A DNA stretch of 52,805 nucleotides from Streptantibioticus rubrisoli (lineage in GTDB: Bacteria; Actinomycetota; Actinomycetes; Streptomycetales; Streptomycetaceae), in NCBI RefSeq assembly GCF_024436055.1, contig NZ_JANFNH010000051.1, forward strand, positions 1 to 52,805, written 5' to 3'. The notes under the pieces were generated by a model that had not been told where the DNA came from, made no database searches, and was given only the letters and a program-made list of their open reading frames with translations. The position numbers and the translations under genes were made by a program. This document shows, piece by piece, positions 31,306 through 40,313 of the stretch. Each line of letters opens with the position of its first letter. The first letter of the stretch is position 1.

Positions 31306-32565
31306 TCAGGCCACCGCGGGCAGATCGCGCGCGGTGTCGCCGTACCCGGGGCGGATCCCGAAGTCCCGCAGCACGTGGTGTGCGGCGCGGCGGCCGGAGA
31401 ACAGCGCGCCCTGCACCGTGCTGGTGTCACGGTGGTCACCGCACACGTACAGCCCGCACAACACCCGCACCGGCCGCCGTACGTCATGCGGCGGCGGCAT
31501 GGCGGGAACCGCGTCCGGGTCGTGGTGCACGGCGAGCAGTTCCCAGCGCCGGGTGTCCGTGCCGTACAGCTCGGCCAGATGTGGGCGGACGGCGGCGTCC
31601 ACGTCGGACGGCGGCGGGCCGAGCACCGTAGAGGTGATCAGGGTGCGCCCGAGGGGCGCCCGGGAGGGGTCGACGGCGCTGGCGACCATGGTGTGCGCCA
31701 CGGGTCCGCGCCGCTCGGTGTCCAGCACCAGCAGCGGCTCGCGGGCGGGAGCCCGGTCGGTGCCGTGGTGCACCACCGTCACCGGATGGAACCCGGGCAG
31801 CCGCAGACCCGGCAGCAGCGCCGCCGCGTCCCGTGCCCCGGTGGCCACCACGGCGGCCCGGCACGGCAGTTCACCGTCGTCCGCGGTGCTCACGGCGTTC
31901 GCCGCGACGGCGGTGGCGCGCACCCCGAGCCGTACGGTGCCGGGCGGCAACGCGGCCGCGAGCAGTTCCGGAACCGTCGCCGCGCCCCCGGCGGGCAGTC
32001 CGAGCCGGCCACGTGCGTAACCGCGCAGCACCAGGTCCGCGCAGTGGCTGGAGGTGATCAGCCGCGGGTCGTGCAGCAGCGCGGTCAGTAGCGGCCGCAG
32101 GAAGCCGTGCACCACCCGGGGCGGCAGGCCGCGGGCGGCCATCGCGGTGGCCGTGGTGGTCTCCGGCCGGGCCAGCAGCCGCTCGACGGGGGTCAGTGCG
32201 AGCCTGCTCAGCGCCGCGTTCAGCCGCGCCTTGTCCAGGGCGCCACGCGGATGCACGGTGCGGTGGCCGCGCCCCGCCGGTGGCCGGGTGCCCGGTGGGC
32301 CGACGGTTGGGGTGAGCGGTAGCAGCCGCAGCGCGCTCAGTCCGGGTGTACGGCGCAGTTCGGGATAGGAGGTGTTCAGCAGATGGCTGCTGCGGTCGAG
32401 GCGGAAGCCGCCGACGTTCTCGGTCGCCATCCGCCCGCCGACGCGGGTGGTGGCTTCCAGCACGGTGACGGTGACTCCGGCGCTGATCAGATGGTGTGCG
32501 GCGGACAGGCCCGCCAGGCCTGCGCCCACGATGACAACGTCCGTGTGGGGTGCGTGGAACGGCAC
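31306..32565 (-). CDS. FAD-dependent amine-oxidase-like oxidoreductase
   Basis: A 419-residue flavoprotein. The N-terminal dinucleotide fold reads VVIVGAGLAGLSAAHHL (G-x-G-x-x-G) and continues VTVLEATTRVGGRMATEN, the flavin-amine-oxidase/phytoene-desaturase signature. The C-terminal FAD-contact region reads RVLCGLYVCGDHRDTSTVQG, then ALFSGRRAAHHVL. The substrate cannot be told; relatives act on amines, carotenoids or protoporphyrinogen. No carotenoid genes are near. The start is ATG at 32565. The gene stands alone, convergent with the TPR regulator. Confidence 0.85.
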   Translation of the reverse strand: MPFHAPHTDVVIVGAGLAGLSAAHHLISAGVTVTVLEATTRVGGRMATENVGGFRLDRSSHLLNTSYPELRRTPGLSALRLLPLTPTVGPPGTRPPAGRGHRTVHPRGALDKARLNAALSRLALTPVERLLARPETTTATAMAARGLPPRVVHGFLRPLLTALLHDPRLITSSHCADLVLRGYARGRLGLPAGGAATVPELLAAALPPGTVRLGVRATAVAANAVSTADDGELPCRAAVVATGARDAAALLPGLRLPGFHPVTVVHHGTDRAPAREPLLVLDTERRGPVAHTMVASAVDPSRAPLGRTLITSTVLGPPPSDVDAAVRPHLAELYGTDTRRWELLAVHHDPDAVPAMPPPHDVRRPVRVLCGLYVCGDHRDTSTVQGALFSGRRAAHHVLRDFGIRPGYGDTARDLPAVA

Positions 32566-32903
32566 GGTGCCCCTCCATGGGGTCGGATTAGGCTCCCCGC
32601 TGACGCGGCGGCGCGTGCCGCGCGCCGCGCTGGAGGGGTCATGCCCGGATCCGGGCGGTCCAATACCGGGGGTTACCCCGGGAGTTCGCGACTTTCGCCG
32701 ACAGAAAGTGTCGCAAAACCGTCAACTCCGCTCAGATTTGCGGTCAGTTGGTTGCGACGGGCTCGACACCGCCGCCTCCCGGGGGTTTGGCGGCTTGACT
32801 CAGGAAGAACTGGCCTCAAGAAGAACTGGCCTCAAGAAGAAACCGCCGCGACGGCGAGCGACGACGACGGTGGAGTCCGGTGCTGCCGAACCCACCACAC
32901 CCC
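32566..32903. other. Intergenic region with a 16 bp tandem duplication
   Basis: No credible gene. AAGAACTGGCCTCAAG occurs twice in tandem (32805-32836) and the start of a third copy follows. The preceding 100 bases are relatively AT-rich with several TTGCG/TTGGTTGCG motifs, and may be promoter sequence for the FAD gene. Confidence 0.6.
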
Positions 32904-33797
32904 CTAGTCGGCGAGTGCCGCCCGGATCGACTGCTCGATTTCGGGGTGCTCGAAGGCGAAGCCCGCGTCCAACAGGCGCCGGGGAACGACGCGTTGACTG
33001 CCCAGGACGTCTGAGGCGAACTCGCCGAGCGCGATCCGCAGCGCGGGCGCCGGCACCGCGGCCAGCGTCGGGCGGTGCAGTACGCGGCCCATGGCCGCCG
33101 TGACCTCGCGGTTGGTGACCGGCTCCGGGGCCGTGAGGTTCACCGGCCCGGACAGCCCGGGGTTGTCGATCAGGAACCGCAGCGCCGCGATCTCGTCGTG
33201 CAGTGCGATGAAGCTCCAGTACTGCCGACCGCTCCCCAGCCGCCCACCGAGCCCGGCCCTGAACAGCGGGAACAGCTTGCCCCACGCCCCGCCGCCGCGT
33301 GCCACCACAAGTCCGGTACGGGCGAGAACGGTCCGTACCCCCGCCGCGGCCGTCACCGCGGCGGCCCGCTCCCACTCCTGGCAGACCTCGGCCAGGAACC
33401 CCCGGCCCGGCGGCGCCGACTCGTCCACCACACGGTCCCCTGTGTCCCCGTAGATCCCGATCGCCGAGCCGCTGACCAGTACCTTCGGTGGCGGGTCCAG
33501 CTTGGCCACGGCATCGGCGACCGCCTCGGTGCCGAGCACCCGACTGTCCCGGATCTCCTTCTTGTACGCCTCCGTCCAGCGCCGGTCGGCCACTCCGGCG
33601 CCCGCGAGATGGACCACCGCCTCGCATCCGGCCAGCCCCTTGATGTCCACGTACCGCCGCATGGGATCCCAGCGCACCTCGCGCGGTGCGGTGGGCTCAC
33701 GGCGCACCAGCCGGTGCACCTGGTGCCCGTCGGCCAGCAGCGAGCGGACGAGCGCTGAGCCGATCAGTCCGGAAGCGCCGGTGACTGCGATGCGCAT
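32904..33797 (-). CDS. TIGR01777-family NAD(P)-binding epimerase-like protein
   Basis: A 297-residue extended short-chain dehydrogenase/epimerase homologue (SDR39U1/YfcH type). MRIAVTGASGLIGSALVRSL gives the Rossmann G-x-x-G-x-x-G; VVHLAGAGVADRRWTEAYKK and SGSAIGIYGDTGDRVVDE are hallmark segments of this family. The C-terminal DUF1731 part is VNLTAPEPVTNREVTAAMGR through QRVVPRRLLDAGFAFEHPEI. The true substrate of the family is unknown; a link to cell division or cofactor chemistry has been suggested. The start is ATG at 33797. It is 23 bp downstream of the DUF4240 gene, probably one operon. Confidence 0.9.
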   Translation of the reverse strand: MRIAVTGASGLIGSALVRSLLADGHQVHRLVRREPTAPREVRWDPMRRYVDIKGLAGCEAVVHLAGAGVADRRWTEAYKKEIRDSRVLGTEAVADAVAKLDPPPKVLVSGSAIGIYGDTGDRVVDESAPPGRGFLAEVCQEWERAAAVTAAAGVRTVLARTGLVVARGGGAWGKLFPLFRAGLGGRLGSGRQYWSFIALHDEIAALRFLIDNPGLSGPVNLTAPEPVTNREVTAAMGRVLHRPTLAAVPAPALRIALGEFASDVLGSQRVVPRRLLDAGFAFEHPEIEQSIRAALAD

Positions 33798-33820
33798 GGG
33801 AACATCCTGCCTTGGTCCGA

Positions 33821-34339
33821 CTAGCCGTTGAAGCGCTGCCACAACTTGGGGAAGCGCTCCGCCATCTGGTCCGGGTCGTCGAAGTCGAGTTGCTCGCCCT
33901 CGGGTTTGATGGGCTGCTCCAGATCCAGGTCCGGCAGCCGTACCCCGGTCAACTGCTCGTACGCCTCGTCGGCGGCGTACCCCAGGTCCTCGGCGTAGCC
34001 GTCCACGTCCTCGTCGAAGTCCTCCAGCAGCGTCGCGAGGTCGTCCGGGTCACTGTGCAGCGCGCCCTCGAAGACCCGCCGCCCCTGTCCGATCAGCCAG
34101 CAGCGCCAGGCGGAGAAGGCGTCCTCGTCGGCGCCGCCGAGCATGATGTCCGCCGCACCCCACATGTCCCAGCGGTACGCGCGGTGGAAGCGGGCGTCGA
34201 AATGCCGGGCGAAGTCCTGCACGGCCTCGGGGTCGAGCTGGGCCAGCCGCTCGACAACCACTTCCGCCTGCTCGTCGGGGTCGCCACCGGCGCTCTCCCG
34301 GGCACCGTCGATGATCTCCCAGAACTCCGTTTCGTCCAT
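33821..34339 (-). CDS. DUF4240 protein
   Basis: A 172-residue acidic cytoplasmic protein. DETEFWEIIDGARESAGGDP at the N-terminus and FDARFHRAYRWDMWGAADIM, then DDAFSAWRCWLIGQGR-like text in the middle, are the DUF4240 pattern. Function unknown. GGAG lies 5 bases before the ATG at 34339; a GTG one codon earlier is too close to it. Upstream of and probably co-transcribed with the epimerase-like gene. Confidence 0.85.
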   Translation of the reverse strand: MDETEFWEIIDGARESAGGDPDEQAEVVVERLAQLDPEAVQDFARHFDARFHRAYRWDMWGAADIMLGGADEDAFSAWRCWLIGQGRRVFEGALHSDPDDLATLLEDFDEDVDGYAEDLGYAADEAYEQLTGVRLPDLDLEQPIKPEGEQLDFDDPDQMAERFPKLWQRFNG

Positions 34340-34508
34340 CACCGCTCCAGCATCCTGGCTGCCGCCCCGGCACGCACGCGGAGTACCCCGGATGCGCCCG
34401 TGTCGTTACGCGCGACCGAACTCGTAGGAAAACCCGACAGTAGACGTCGGGTATCGCTGCGAGGGTCGGTGACGCGTTCACGACGACGAGAAGGCAGGAG
34501 GCCGACGG

Positions 34509-35423
34509 ATGGACGACGGTCCGCTGAGTGGCAAGGTGGCGCTGGTGGCGGGGGCGACCCGCGGCGCGAGCCGGGCGACGGCGGTGGAACTCGGCCGGTG
34601 CGGGGCGACGGTGTACGTGACCGGCCGCACCACACGGGAGCGGCGCAGCGAGGTGAACCGCCCGGAGAGCATCGAGGAGACGGCCGAGTTGGTGACCGCC
34701 GCGGGCGGCACCGGGATCGCGGTGCCCACCGACCACCTCCAGCCGGATGCGGTACGGGCGCTGGTGGAGCGGGTGGACCGGGCGCACGGGCGGCTGGACG
34801 TACTGGTGAACGGAGTGTGGGGCGGCGACCATCTGCTGGAGTTCGGCAAGAAGGTCTGGGAGCTCCGACTGGCCGACGGGCTGCGGATGCTGCGGCTCGG
34901 GGTGGAGGCGCATCTGGTCACCAGCCACCTCGCGCTGCCGTTGCTGATCCGCAGGCCCGGTGGGCTGGTGGTCGAAGTGACCGACGGTACGGCGGAGTTC
35001 AACCGCAGGTACCGGGAGAACCTCTTCTTCGACCTGGCGAAGAACGCGCCGCACCGGATGGCCTTCGGCCTCTCACAGGAGCTGGCGCGGTACGGCGGTA
35101 CGGCGGTCTCCCTCACGCCCGGGTTCCTGCGGTCGGAGGAGATGCTGGACCACTTCGGCGTGAGCGAGGGGAACTGGCGCGACGCGGTCGCCGTGGATCC
35201 GCACTTCGCTATCGCCGAGTCCCCGACGTACGCCGGGCGGGCCGTCGCGGCCCTGGCGACGGATCCGGCCGTGGCCCGTTGGGCGGGCCGGTCGCTGTCG
35301 ACCGGCCAGCTCGCCAGGGCGTACGGCTTCACCGACGCGGACGGCTCCCGCCCCGACGCCTTCGGCTATTTCCGGGACGTGGTCTTCGGGGGCAAGGCGG
35401 GCTCGGCGCGGGACTACCGGTAG
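34509..35423 (+). CDS. SDR-family protein lacking the catalytic tyrosine
   Basis: A 304-residue short-chain dehydrogenase fold. The cofactor loop VALVAGATRGASRATAVELG keeps G-x3-G but loses the final G of TGxxxGIG. NGVWGGDHLLEF occupies the NNAG-like region. In related Streptomyces proteins the active site reads FYDLxK; here it reads FFDLAK (F174, K178), so the catalytic Tyr is replaced by Phe. VSLTPGFLRSEEMLDHFGVS and LARAYGFTDADGSRP complete the family pattern. It may bind NAD(P) without normal oxidoreductase chemistry. The ATG at 34509 follows a GGAGG. Divergent from DUF4240. Confidence 0.8.
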   Translation: MDDGPLSGKVALVAGATRGASRATAVELGRCGATVYVTGRTTRERRSEVNRPESIEETAELVTAAGGTGIAVPTDHLQPDAVRALVERVDRAHGRLDVLVNGVWGGDHLLEFGKKVWELRLADGLRMLRLGVEAHLVTSHLALPLLIRRPGGLVVEVTDGTAEFNRRYRENLFFDLAKNAPHRMAFGLSQELARYGGTAVSLTPGFLRSEEMLDHFGVSEGNWRDAVAVDPHFAIAESPTYAGRAVAALATDPAVARWAGRSLSTGQLARAYGFTDADGSRPDAFGYFRDVVFGGKAGSARDYR

Positions 35424-35471
35424 CGGCTCGCCGACGCGGTCCCGGCCTCGTCGGCCCGCGCCGCTTGAGCC

Positions 35472-35553
35472 CGTGCCGCTTGGGCCTCCGCCGCCTTGGC
35501 CCGCGCCGCTTGGGCTCGTGCCGCTTGGGCCTCCGCCGCCTTGGCCCGCGCCG
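35472..35553. repeat. Two copies of a 45 bp direct repeat
   Basis: CGTGCCGCTTGGGCCTCCGC through TTGGCCCGCGCCG occurs at 35472-35508 and again at 35517-35553, a 45 bp period. In one minus-strand frame it would encode an Ala-rich KAAEAQAARA stretch, but no gene uses it. It lies between the SDR and WYL stop codons. Confidence 0.8.
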
Positions 35554-35583
35554 ACCGCGACCGACCGGAGAACCGGCCGCGTC

Positions 35584-36549
35584 TCAGGGCCGGTAGAGGC
35601 TGGCCGCCCGCGCGGCCGCCCGGGCGAACCGTTGCCGCAGCGCCTGCGGGGCCACGACCTCCGCCTCGGGCCCGAGGGCGAGCAACTGCTCGTACGCCAC
35701 CTCAAGGCTCTCCACCGGCAACTGCACCCGCACCCACCCGCGCTCCGGCGGCCCGGCCGCCGCCAGTGCCGAGCGGGCCGCCGCCCGGTCGGTCACGTAC
35801 GGAAGCCTGCGCACCCCGTCCGGCGACAGCCGCAGCACCACCTCGTCCCGCAGGATCGAGCGGGCGAACTCGGCCGCCCGGCGGTCCCAGAACTCCGGCA
35901 GGTCGAACTCCACGTCCCGCTCGAAGCGCCCGGCACCGGGGGAGACCGAGAGCACGCGGTCCACCCGGTACATCCGGAACTGCTCCGACGAGCGCGCCAC
36001 CAAGTACCACACGCCAGCCTTGAGTACCAGCCCGTACGGCTCCAACTCCCGTACCACGTCGGCGTCTTGACGCCGGTACGTGACGCGGATCCGCCGGTCG
36101 TCCCAGACCGCCTGCGCTATGGGCGGCAACTCGTCCGGGGTCCGAGGCTCCTGGTACCAGGCGGGCGCGTCGAGGTGGAAGCGCTGGGCCGCCGAGCGCG
36201 AAGCGTCCCGCAGCTCGGGCTGCAGCGCCGCCGACACCTTCAGCCGGGCGGCCGAGGCGGTGTCCGCCAGCCCCATGGCGCGCAGCGCGCTCGGCACCCC
36301 GGACAGGAACAGCGCCTCCGCCTCGTCCCGGTCGAGTCCGGTCAGCCGGGTGCGGTAGCCGCCCACCAGGCGGTAGCCGCCCGTTCTGCCACGGTCGGCG
36401 TAGACCGGGACGCCCGCCTCGGACAGCGCGAGCACGTCCCGTCCGATCGTCCGCTCCGAGACCTCCAGCGCCGCCGCCAGCTCGGCCGCCGTCATCGACT
36501 CGCGCGACTGCAACAGCAGCACCAGATGGATCAGACGTGCCGCGCGCAT
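35584..36549 (-). CDS. WYL-domain transcriptional regulator (YafY/DeoR-type)
   Basis: A 321-residue regulator. The winged HTH at the N-terminus reads LIHLVLLLQSRESMTAAELA, then LEVSERTIGRDVLALSEAGV. The WYL domain spans about 140-220 (IRVTYRRQDADVVRELEPYG, LVLKAGVWYLVARSS, RMYRVDRVLSVSPG), with the conserved W-Y-L in 'VWYLVA' and R-x-Y-R-V-D. A WCX-like C-domain follows. Such proteins sense ligands or nucleic acids through the WYL fold; several control DNA-damage or defence genes. Adjacent genes suggest no obvious target other than the convergent SDR gene. The start is ATG at 36549. Confidence 0.9.
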   Translation of the reverse strand: MRAARLIHLVLLLQSRESMTAAELAAALEVSERTIGRDVLALSEAGVPVYADRGRTGGYRLVGGYRTRLTGLDRDEAEALFLSGVPSALRAMGLADTASAARLKVSAALQPELRDASRSAAQRFHLDAPAWYQEPRTPDELPPIAQAVWDDRRIRVTYRRQDADVVRELEPYGLVLKAGVWYLVARSSEQFRMYRVDRVLSVSPGAGRFERDVEFDLPEFWDRRAAEFARSILRDEVVLRLSPDGVRRLPYVTDRAAARSALAAAGPPERGWVRVQLPVESLEVAYEQLLALGPEAEVVAPQALRQRFARAAARAASLYRP

Positions 36550-36581
36550 GTGTTCCTCCCCCTGAACCGCCTACCGGCAAG

Positions 36582-36623
36582 GGTGTGCCCCCGACCCCAC
36601 ACGACGGGGATCGGGGGCACACC
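36582..36623 (-). terminator. Second terminator after sucB
   Basis: A 13 bp outer stem (GGTGTGCCCCCGA and its complement) with an inner CCCC/GGGG pairing and a single A bulge, downstream of sucB. Confidence 0.8.
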
Positions 36624-36655
36624 GGTCGACCTACCGGTACTTCGTCGAGATCCTC

Positions 36656-36680
36656 GTGTGCCCCGCGGCACGGGGCACAC
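36656..36680 (-). terminator. First terminator after sucB
   Basis: A 10 bp perfect stem (GTGTGCCCCG and its complement) with a 5-base loop, 5 bp past the sucB stop. Confidence 0.8.
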
Positions 36681-36685
36681 GCGAC

Positions 36686-38428
36686 TCAGAGCCCGAGGTC
36701 GCCCTCGAACTCACCGGCCTCCAGGCGGGCCTTGACGTCCGACAGGTAGCGGGCGGCGTCCGCGCCGTCGACCAGCTGGTGGTCGTACGACAGGGTCAGG
36801 TAGACCATGTCGCGGATGGCGATGGTCTCGCCCAGCTCCGGGTGGTCGATCACGACCGGGCGGCGCACGGTGGCACCGATGCCCAGCATGGCGACCTGCG
36901 GGTAGTTCACGATCACCGTGTCGAACAGCGCACCGCGCGAACCGGTGTTGCTGATCGTGAACGTGCCGCCGGACATGTCGTCCGGGCTGAGGCCGCCCTC
37001 GCGGACCTTCTTGGCCAACTCGGCGGTCTTCTTGGCGATACCGGCGATGTTGAGGTCACCGGCGCCCTTGATGACCGGGACCATCAGGCCCTTCTCCGAG
37101 TCCACCGCGATGCCGATGTTCTCGACGTCGTGGTAGGTGACGGTGCCGTCCTCGTTGATCTTGGCGTTGATCGACGGGTGGGCCTTCAGGGCCTCGGCCG
37201 CCGCCTTGACGAAGAACGGCATCGGGGAGAGCTTGACGCCCTCGCGCGCCAGGAAGGACTCCTTGGCCCGACCCCGCAGCTTCATGATCCTGGTGACATC
37301 GACCTCGACCATGGTGGACAGCTGCGCCTGGCTGTGCAGCGCCTTCATCATGTTCTCGGCGATGACCTTGCGGATCCGCGACATCTTGACCGTCTGGCCA
37401 CGCAGCGGTGAGACGGCGGCGGGAGCCGCGGCCTTGGGGGCCGGGGCGGCCTGAGCGGCGGCCTTGGCGGTCTCCGCGGCGGACAGCACGTCCTGCTTGC
37501 GGATCCGGCCACCGACGCCGGTGCCCTTCAGCGTGGACAGGTCCACACCGTGCTCGGCGGCGAGCTTCCGGACCAGCGGGGTCACGTACGCACCCTCGGC
37601 CTCGGCGGTCACCGCGGCGGCCGGAGCCGGAGCGGCGGGCGCGGCCGGTGCGGCGGGAGCGGCCGGTGCGGCAGGCGCCGGAGCCGGGGCAGAGGGCGCG
37701 GCCGGAGCCGGAGCCGGAGCCGGGGTCGGCGCGGGGGCCGGGGCCTCCTGGACCGGAGCGGCAGCCGGGGCCGGGGCGGCCGGGGCGGGTGCGGCGGCCG
37801 GAGCGGCGCCCGCGGCACCGATCACGGCGAGCTTGGCGCCGACCTCGGCGGTCTCGTCCTCGCCGACCACGATCTCCAGCAGGGTGCCGGAGACCGGCGC
37901 CGGGATCTCGGTGTCGACCTTGTCGGTGGAGACCTCGAGCAGCGGCTCGTCGGCCTCGACCTCCTCGCCGACCTGCTTCAGCCAGCGGGTGACGGTGCCC
38001 TCGGTCACCGACTCGCCGAGCGCGGGCAGGACGACGTCGGTGCCCTGGGCGCCGCCCGCGGGGGCGGCTGCCGGGGCGGCCGCGGCCGGAGCGGGCGCGG
38101 CCGGGGCCTCGGCGGCGGGTGCCGGGGCGGCCGGGGCCGGGGTGGGCTCGGGCTGGGCGGCCGGAGCCGGGGCAGCGGCGGGCGCGCCGGTGCCGTCGTC
38201 GATCACGGCCAGCTCGGCGCCGACCTCGACCGTCTCGTCCTCGGCCACCTTGATGGAGGTGAGGATGCCAGCCGCGGGGGCCGGGATCTCGGTGTCGACC
38301 TTGTCCGTCGAGACTTCGAGCAGCGGCTCGTCGGCCTCGACACGCTCACCCTCGGCCTTCAGCCAGCGGGTGACGGTGCCCTCGGTCACGCTCTCACCGA
38401 GCGCCGGCAGGGTTACGGAAACCGCCAT
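36686..38428 (-). CDS. sucB: Dihydrolipoamide succinyl/acyltransferase, E2 component
   Basis: A 580-residue E2 subunit of a 2-oxo acid dehydrogenase. It has two nearly identical lipoyl domains, each with [12 protein letters not shown] (lipoyl lysines K43 and K170), joined by long Ala/Pro linkers. A peripheral subunit-binding domain follows ([20 protein letters not shown], then [12 protein letters not shown] near residue 290). The catalytic acyltransferase ends with [17 protein letters not shown], where His and Asp form the active site. In actinobacteria this protein is shared with pyruvate dehydrogenase, so sucB is the usual label but its partners may include AceE. It sits 50 bp downstream of lpdA; the ATG at 38428 has AGGAG 11 bases upstream. 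Confidence 0.95.
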   Translation of the reverse strand: MAVSVTLPALGESVTEGTVTRWLKAEGERVEADEPLLEVSTDKVDTEIPAPAAGILTSIKVAEDETVEVGAELAVIDDGTGAPAAAPAPAAQPEPTPAPAAPAPAAEAPAAPAPAAAAPAAAPAGGAQGTDVVLPALGESVTEGTVTRWLKQVGEEVEADEPLLEVSTDKVDTEIPAPVSGTLLEIVVGEDETAEVGAKLAVIGAAGAAPAAAPAPAAPAPAAAPVQEAPAPAPTPAPAPAPAAPSAPAPAPAAPAAPAAPAAPAAPAPAAAVTAEAEGAYVTPLVRKLAAEHGVDLSTLKGTGVGGRIRKQDVLSAAETAKAAAQAAPAPKAAAPAAVSPLRGQTVKMSRIRKVIAENMMKALHSQAQLSTMVEVDVTRIMKLRGRAKESFLAREGVKLSPMPFFVKAAAEALKAHPSINAKINEDGTVTYHDVENIGIAVDSEKGLMVPVIKGAGDLNIAGIAKKTAELAKKVREGGLSPDDMSGGTFTISNTGSRGALFDTVIVNYPQVAMLGIGATVRRPVVIDHPELGETIAIRDMVYLTLSYDHQLVDGADAARYLSDVKARLEAGEFEGDLGL

Positions 38429-38478
38429 GGTTTCGGTTGCTCCTAACGATCTGTGCGGATTGCGGGCGTGTCGAGGGG

Positions 38479-39867
38479 TTAGTCGTGCGAGTGCAGCGGC
38501 TTGCCCGCGAGCGCCAGGTGGGCCTCACCGAGCGCCTCGTTCTGTGTCGGGTGCGCGTGGATGAGCTGCGCGACCTCGGCGGGCAGCGCCTCCCAGTTGT
38601 AGATCAGCTGTGCCTCGCCGACCTGCTCACCCATGCGGTCACCGACCATGTGGACGCCGACCACGGCACCGTCGCGGACCTGGACGAGCTTGATCTCGCC
38701 GGCGGTCTTGAGGATCTTGCTCTTGCCGTTGCCTGCCAGGTTGTACTTCAGGGTGACGACCTTGTCCGCCCCGTACAGCTCCTTGGCCTTGGCCTCGGAA
38801 AGGCCCATCGAGGCGACCTCGGGGTGGCAGTACGTGACGCGGGGCACGCCGTCGTAGTCGATCGGCACGACCTTGAGACCGGCCAGCCGCTCAGCCACCA
38901 GCATGCCCTCGGCGAAGCCGACGTGCGCGAGCTGGAGGGTCGGGACGAGGTCACCGACGGCCGAGATGGTCGGCACGTTGGTACGCATGTACTCGTCCAC
39001 CAGGACGTAGCCGCGGTCCATCGCGACCCCGGCCTCCTCGTAGCCCAGGCCCTGCGAGACCGGGCCGCGGCCGACGGCGACCAGCAGCAGCTCGGCCTCG
39101 AAGGTCTTGCCGTTCTCCAGCGAGACCTTCACACCGTCGGCGGTGTACTCCACGCCCGAGAAGCGGGAGCCCAGGGAGAAGTTGATGCCGCGCTTGCGGA
39201 AGGCGCGCTCCAGCAGCTTGGAGCTGTTCTCGTCCTCGACCGGGACCAGGTGGGGGAGGGCCTCGACGATGGTGACGTCGGAGCCGAACGACTTCCACGC
39301 GGAGGCGAACTCCACGCCGATGACGCCGCCGCCCAGGATGATCGCGGACTTCGGCACGCGGTCCAGGACCAGCGCGTGGTCCGAGGAGATGACGCGCTCG
39401 CCGTCGATGTTCAGCCCCGGCAACGACTTGGGCACCGAGCCGGTCGCCAGCAGGACGTGCCGACCGGTGTAGCGCTGGCCGTTGACGTCGACGGAGGTCG
39501 GGGAGGACAGGCGGCCCTCGCCGGTCACATACGTGACCTTGCGGCTGGCCACCAGGCCCTGCAGGCCCTTGTAGAGGCCGGAGATCACGTCGTCCTTGTA
39601 CTTGTGCACACCCGCGATGTCGATGCCCTCGAAAGTGGCCTTGACACCGAACTGGGCGCTCTCCCGAGCCTGGTCGGCGATCTCACCGGCGTGCAGCAGA
39701 GCCTTCGTGGGGATGCAGCCGCGGTGCAGACAAGTGCCGCCGAGCTTGTCCTTCTCGATCAGGGCGACGTCCAGGCCCAGCTGAGCCGCTCGCAGCGCCG
39801 CGGCGTAGCCGCCGCTTCCACCGCCGAGGATCACTAGGTCGAAAACGGTGCTGGCGTCGTTCGCCAC
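38479..39867 (-). CDS. lpdA: Dihydrolipoyl dehydrogenase, E3 component
   Basis: A 462-residue flavoprotein disulfide reductase that reoxidises the lipoyl groups of E2. The FAD fold [20 protein letters not shown] is followed by the redox pair [11 protein letters not shown] (C46, C51), the NAD fold [20 protein letters not shown], the second FAD contact [20 protein letters not shown], and the C-terminal active-site His in [20 protein letters not shown]. The GTG at 39867 has GGAGG 7 bases upstream; the ORF extends 6 codons further without support. It forms an operon with sucB. The 447 bp upstream contain a 54 bp tandem repeat. Confidence 0.97.
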   Translation of the reverse strand: MANDASTVFDLVILGGGSGGYAAALRAAQLGLDVALIEKDKLGGTCLHRGCIPTKALLHAGEIADQARESAQFGVKATFEGIDIAGVHKYKDDVISGLYKGLQGLVASRKVTYVTGEGRLSSPTSVDVNGQRYTGRHVLLATGSVPKSLPGLNIDGERVISSDHALVLDRVPKSAIILGGGVIGVEFASAWKSFGSDVTIVEALPHLVPVEDENSSKLLERAFRKRGINFSLGSRFSGVEYTADGVKVSLENGKTFEAELLLVAVGRGPVSQGLGYEEAGVAMDRGYVLVDEYMRTNVPTISAVGDLVPTLQLAHVGFAEGMLVAERLAGLKVVPIDYDGVPRVTYCHPEVASMGLSEAKAKELYGADKVVTLKYNLAGNGKSKILKTAGEIKLVQVRDGAVVGVHMVGDRMGEQVGEAQLIYNWEALPAEVAQLIHAHPTQNEALGEAHLALAGKPLHSHD

Positions 39868-40104
39868 GTCACGTCCTCCATGCATGGGTACGCCGGAGCC
39901 GGTCTACGTGACCGGGCGGCGGCTATATGTTCGGCCGCTTGTTTAAACGCTTGTTCAAAATGGGCCCTGTCGTGCCGGTACAACATCTTCGCACTTGTTG
40001 ACGGCTGCTGGGACGCGGGGCCGGTGTGTACGACCGCTGTACGTGCAGCGGCCACGTGTTACTGGTGAGTAGGGGGAATGGATTCCGCCCGCCCGCCGCC
40101 CGCC

Positions 40105-40255
40105 ACCGCCCTCAGCGGAGGCGCTGCGCGCCACGGCTCTGCCCTCCCGTCGCCCACCACCACCCTCAGCGGAGGCGCTGCGCGCCACGGCTCTGCCCTC
40201 CCGTCGCCCACCACCACCCTCAACCGAGGCGCTGCGCGCCACTGCTCTGCTTGGG
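40105..40255. repeat. 54 bp tandem repeat, nearly three copies
   Basis: Units starting CTCAGCGGAGGCGCTGCGCG lie at 40111, 40165 and (diverged, CTCAACCGAGG) 40219. The rest of the unit reads CCACGGCTCTGCCCTCCCG, TCGCCCACCACCACC. The period is 54 bp, 18 codons, so a frame would stay open, but no start with a ribosome site or plausible gene uses it. It lies between the lpdA promoter and the end of pepA. Confidence 0.9.
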
Positions 40256-40267
40256 GCGAACGGGAAC

Positions 40268-40291
40268 GGCCCCGGGCGACTGCCCGGGGCC
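40268..40291 (-). terminator. pepA terminator hairpin
   Basis: A 10 bp perfect stem (GGCCCCGGGC and its complement) with a GACT loop, 23 bp after the pepA stop. Confidence 0.8.
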
Positions 40292-40313
40292 TTGGCTGAG
40301 CGTTGCCGATCCG

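Noticed and set aside
36686-38428. Possible misassembly because the two lipoyl-domain DNA segments are nearly identical
   Set aside because: Two-lipoyl-domain E2 proteins are normal in actinobacteria, and the linkers and flanks differ.
37464-38564. Long plus-strand Ala/Gly-rich frame
   Set aside because: It is the complement of the Ala/Pro linkers and lipoyl domains of SucB.
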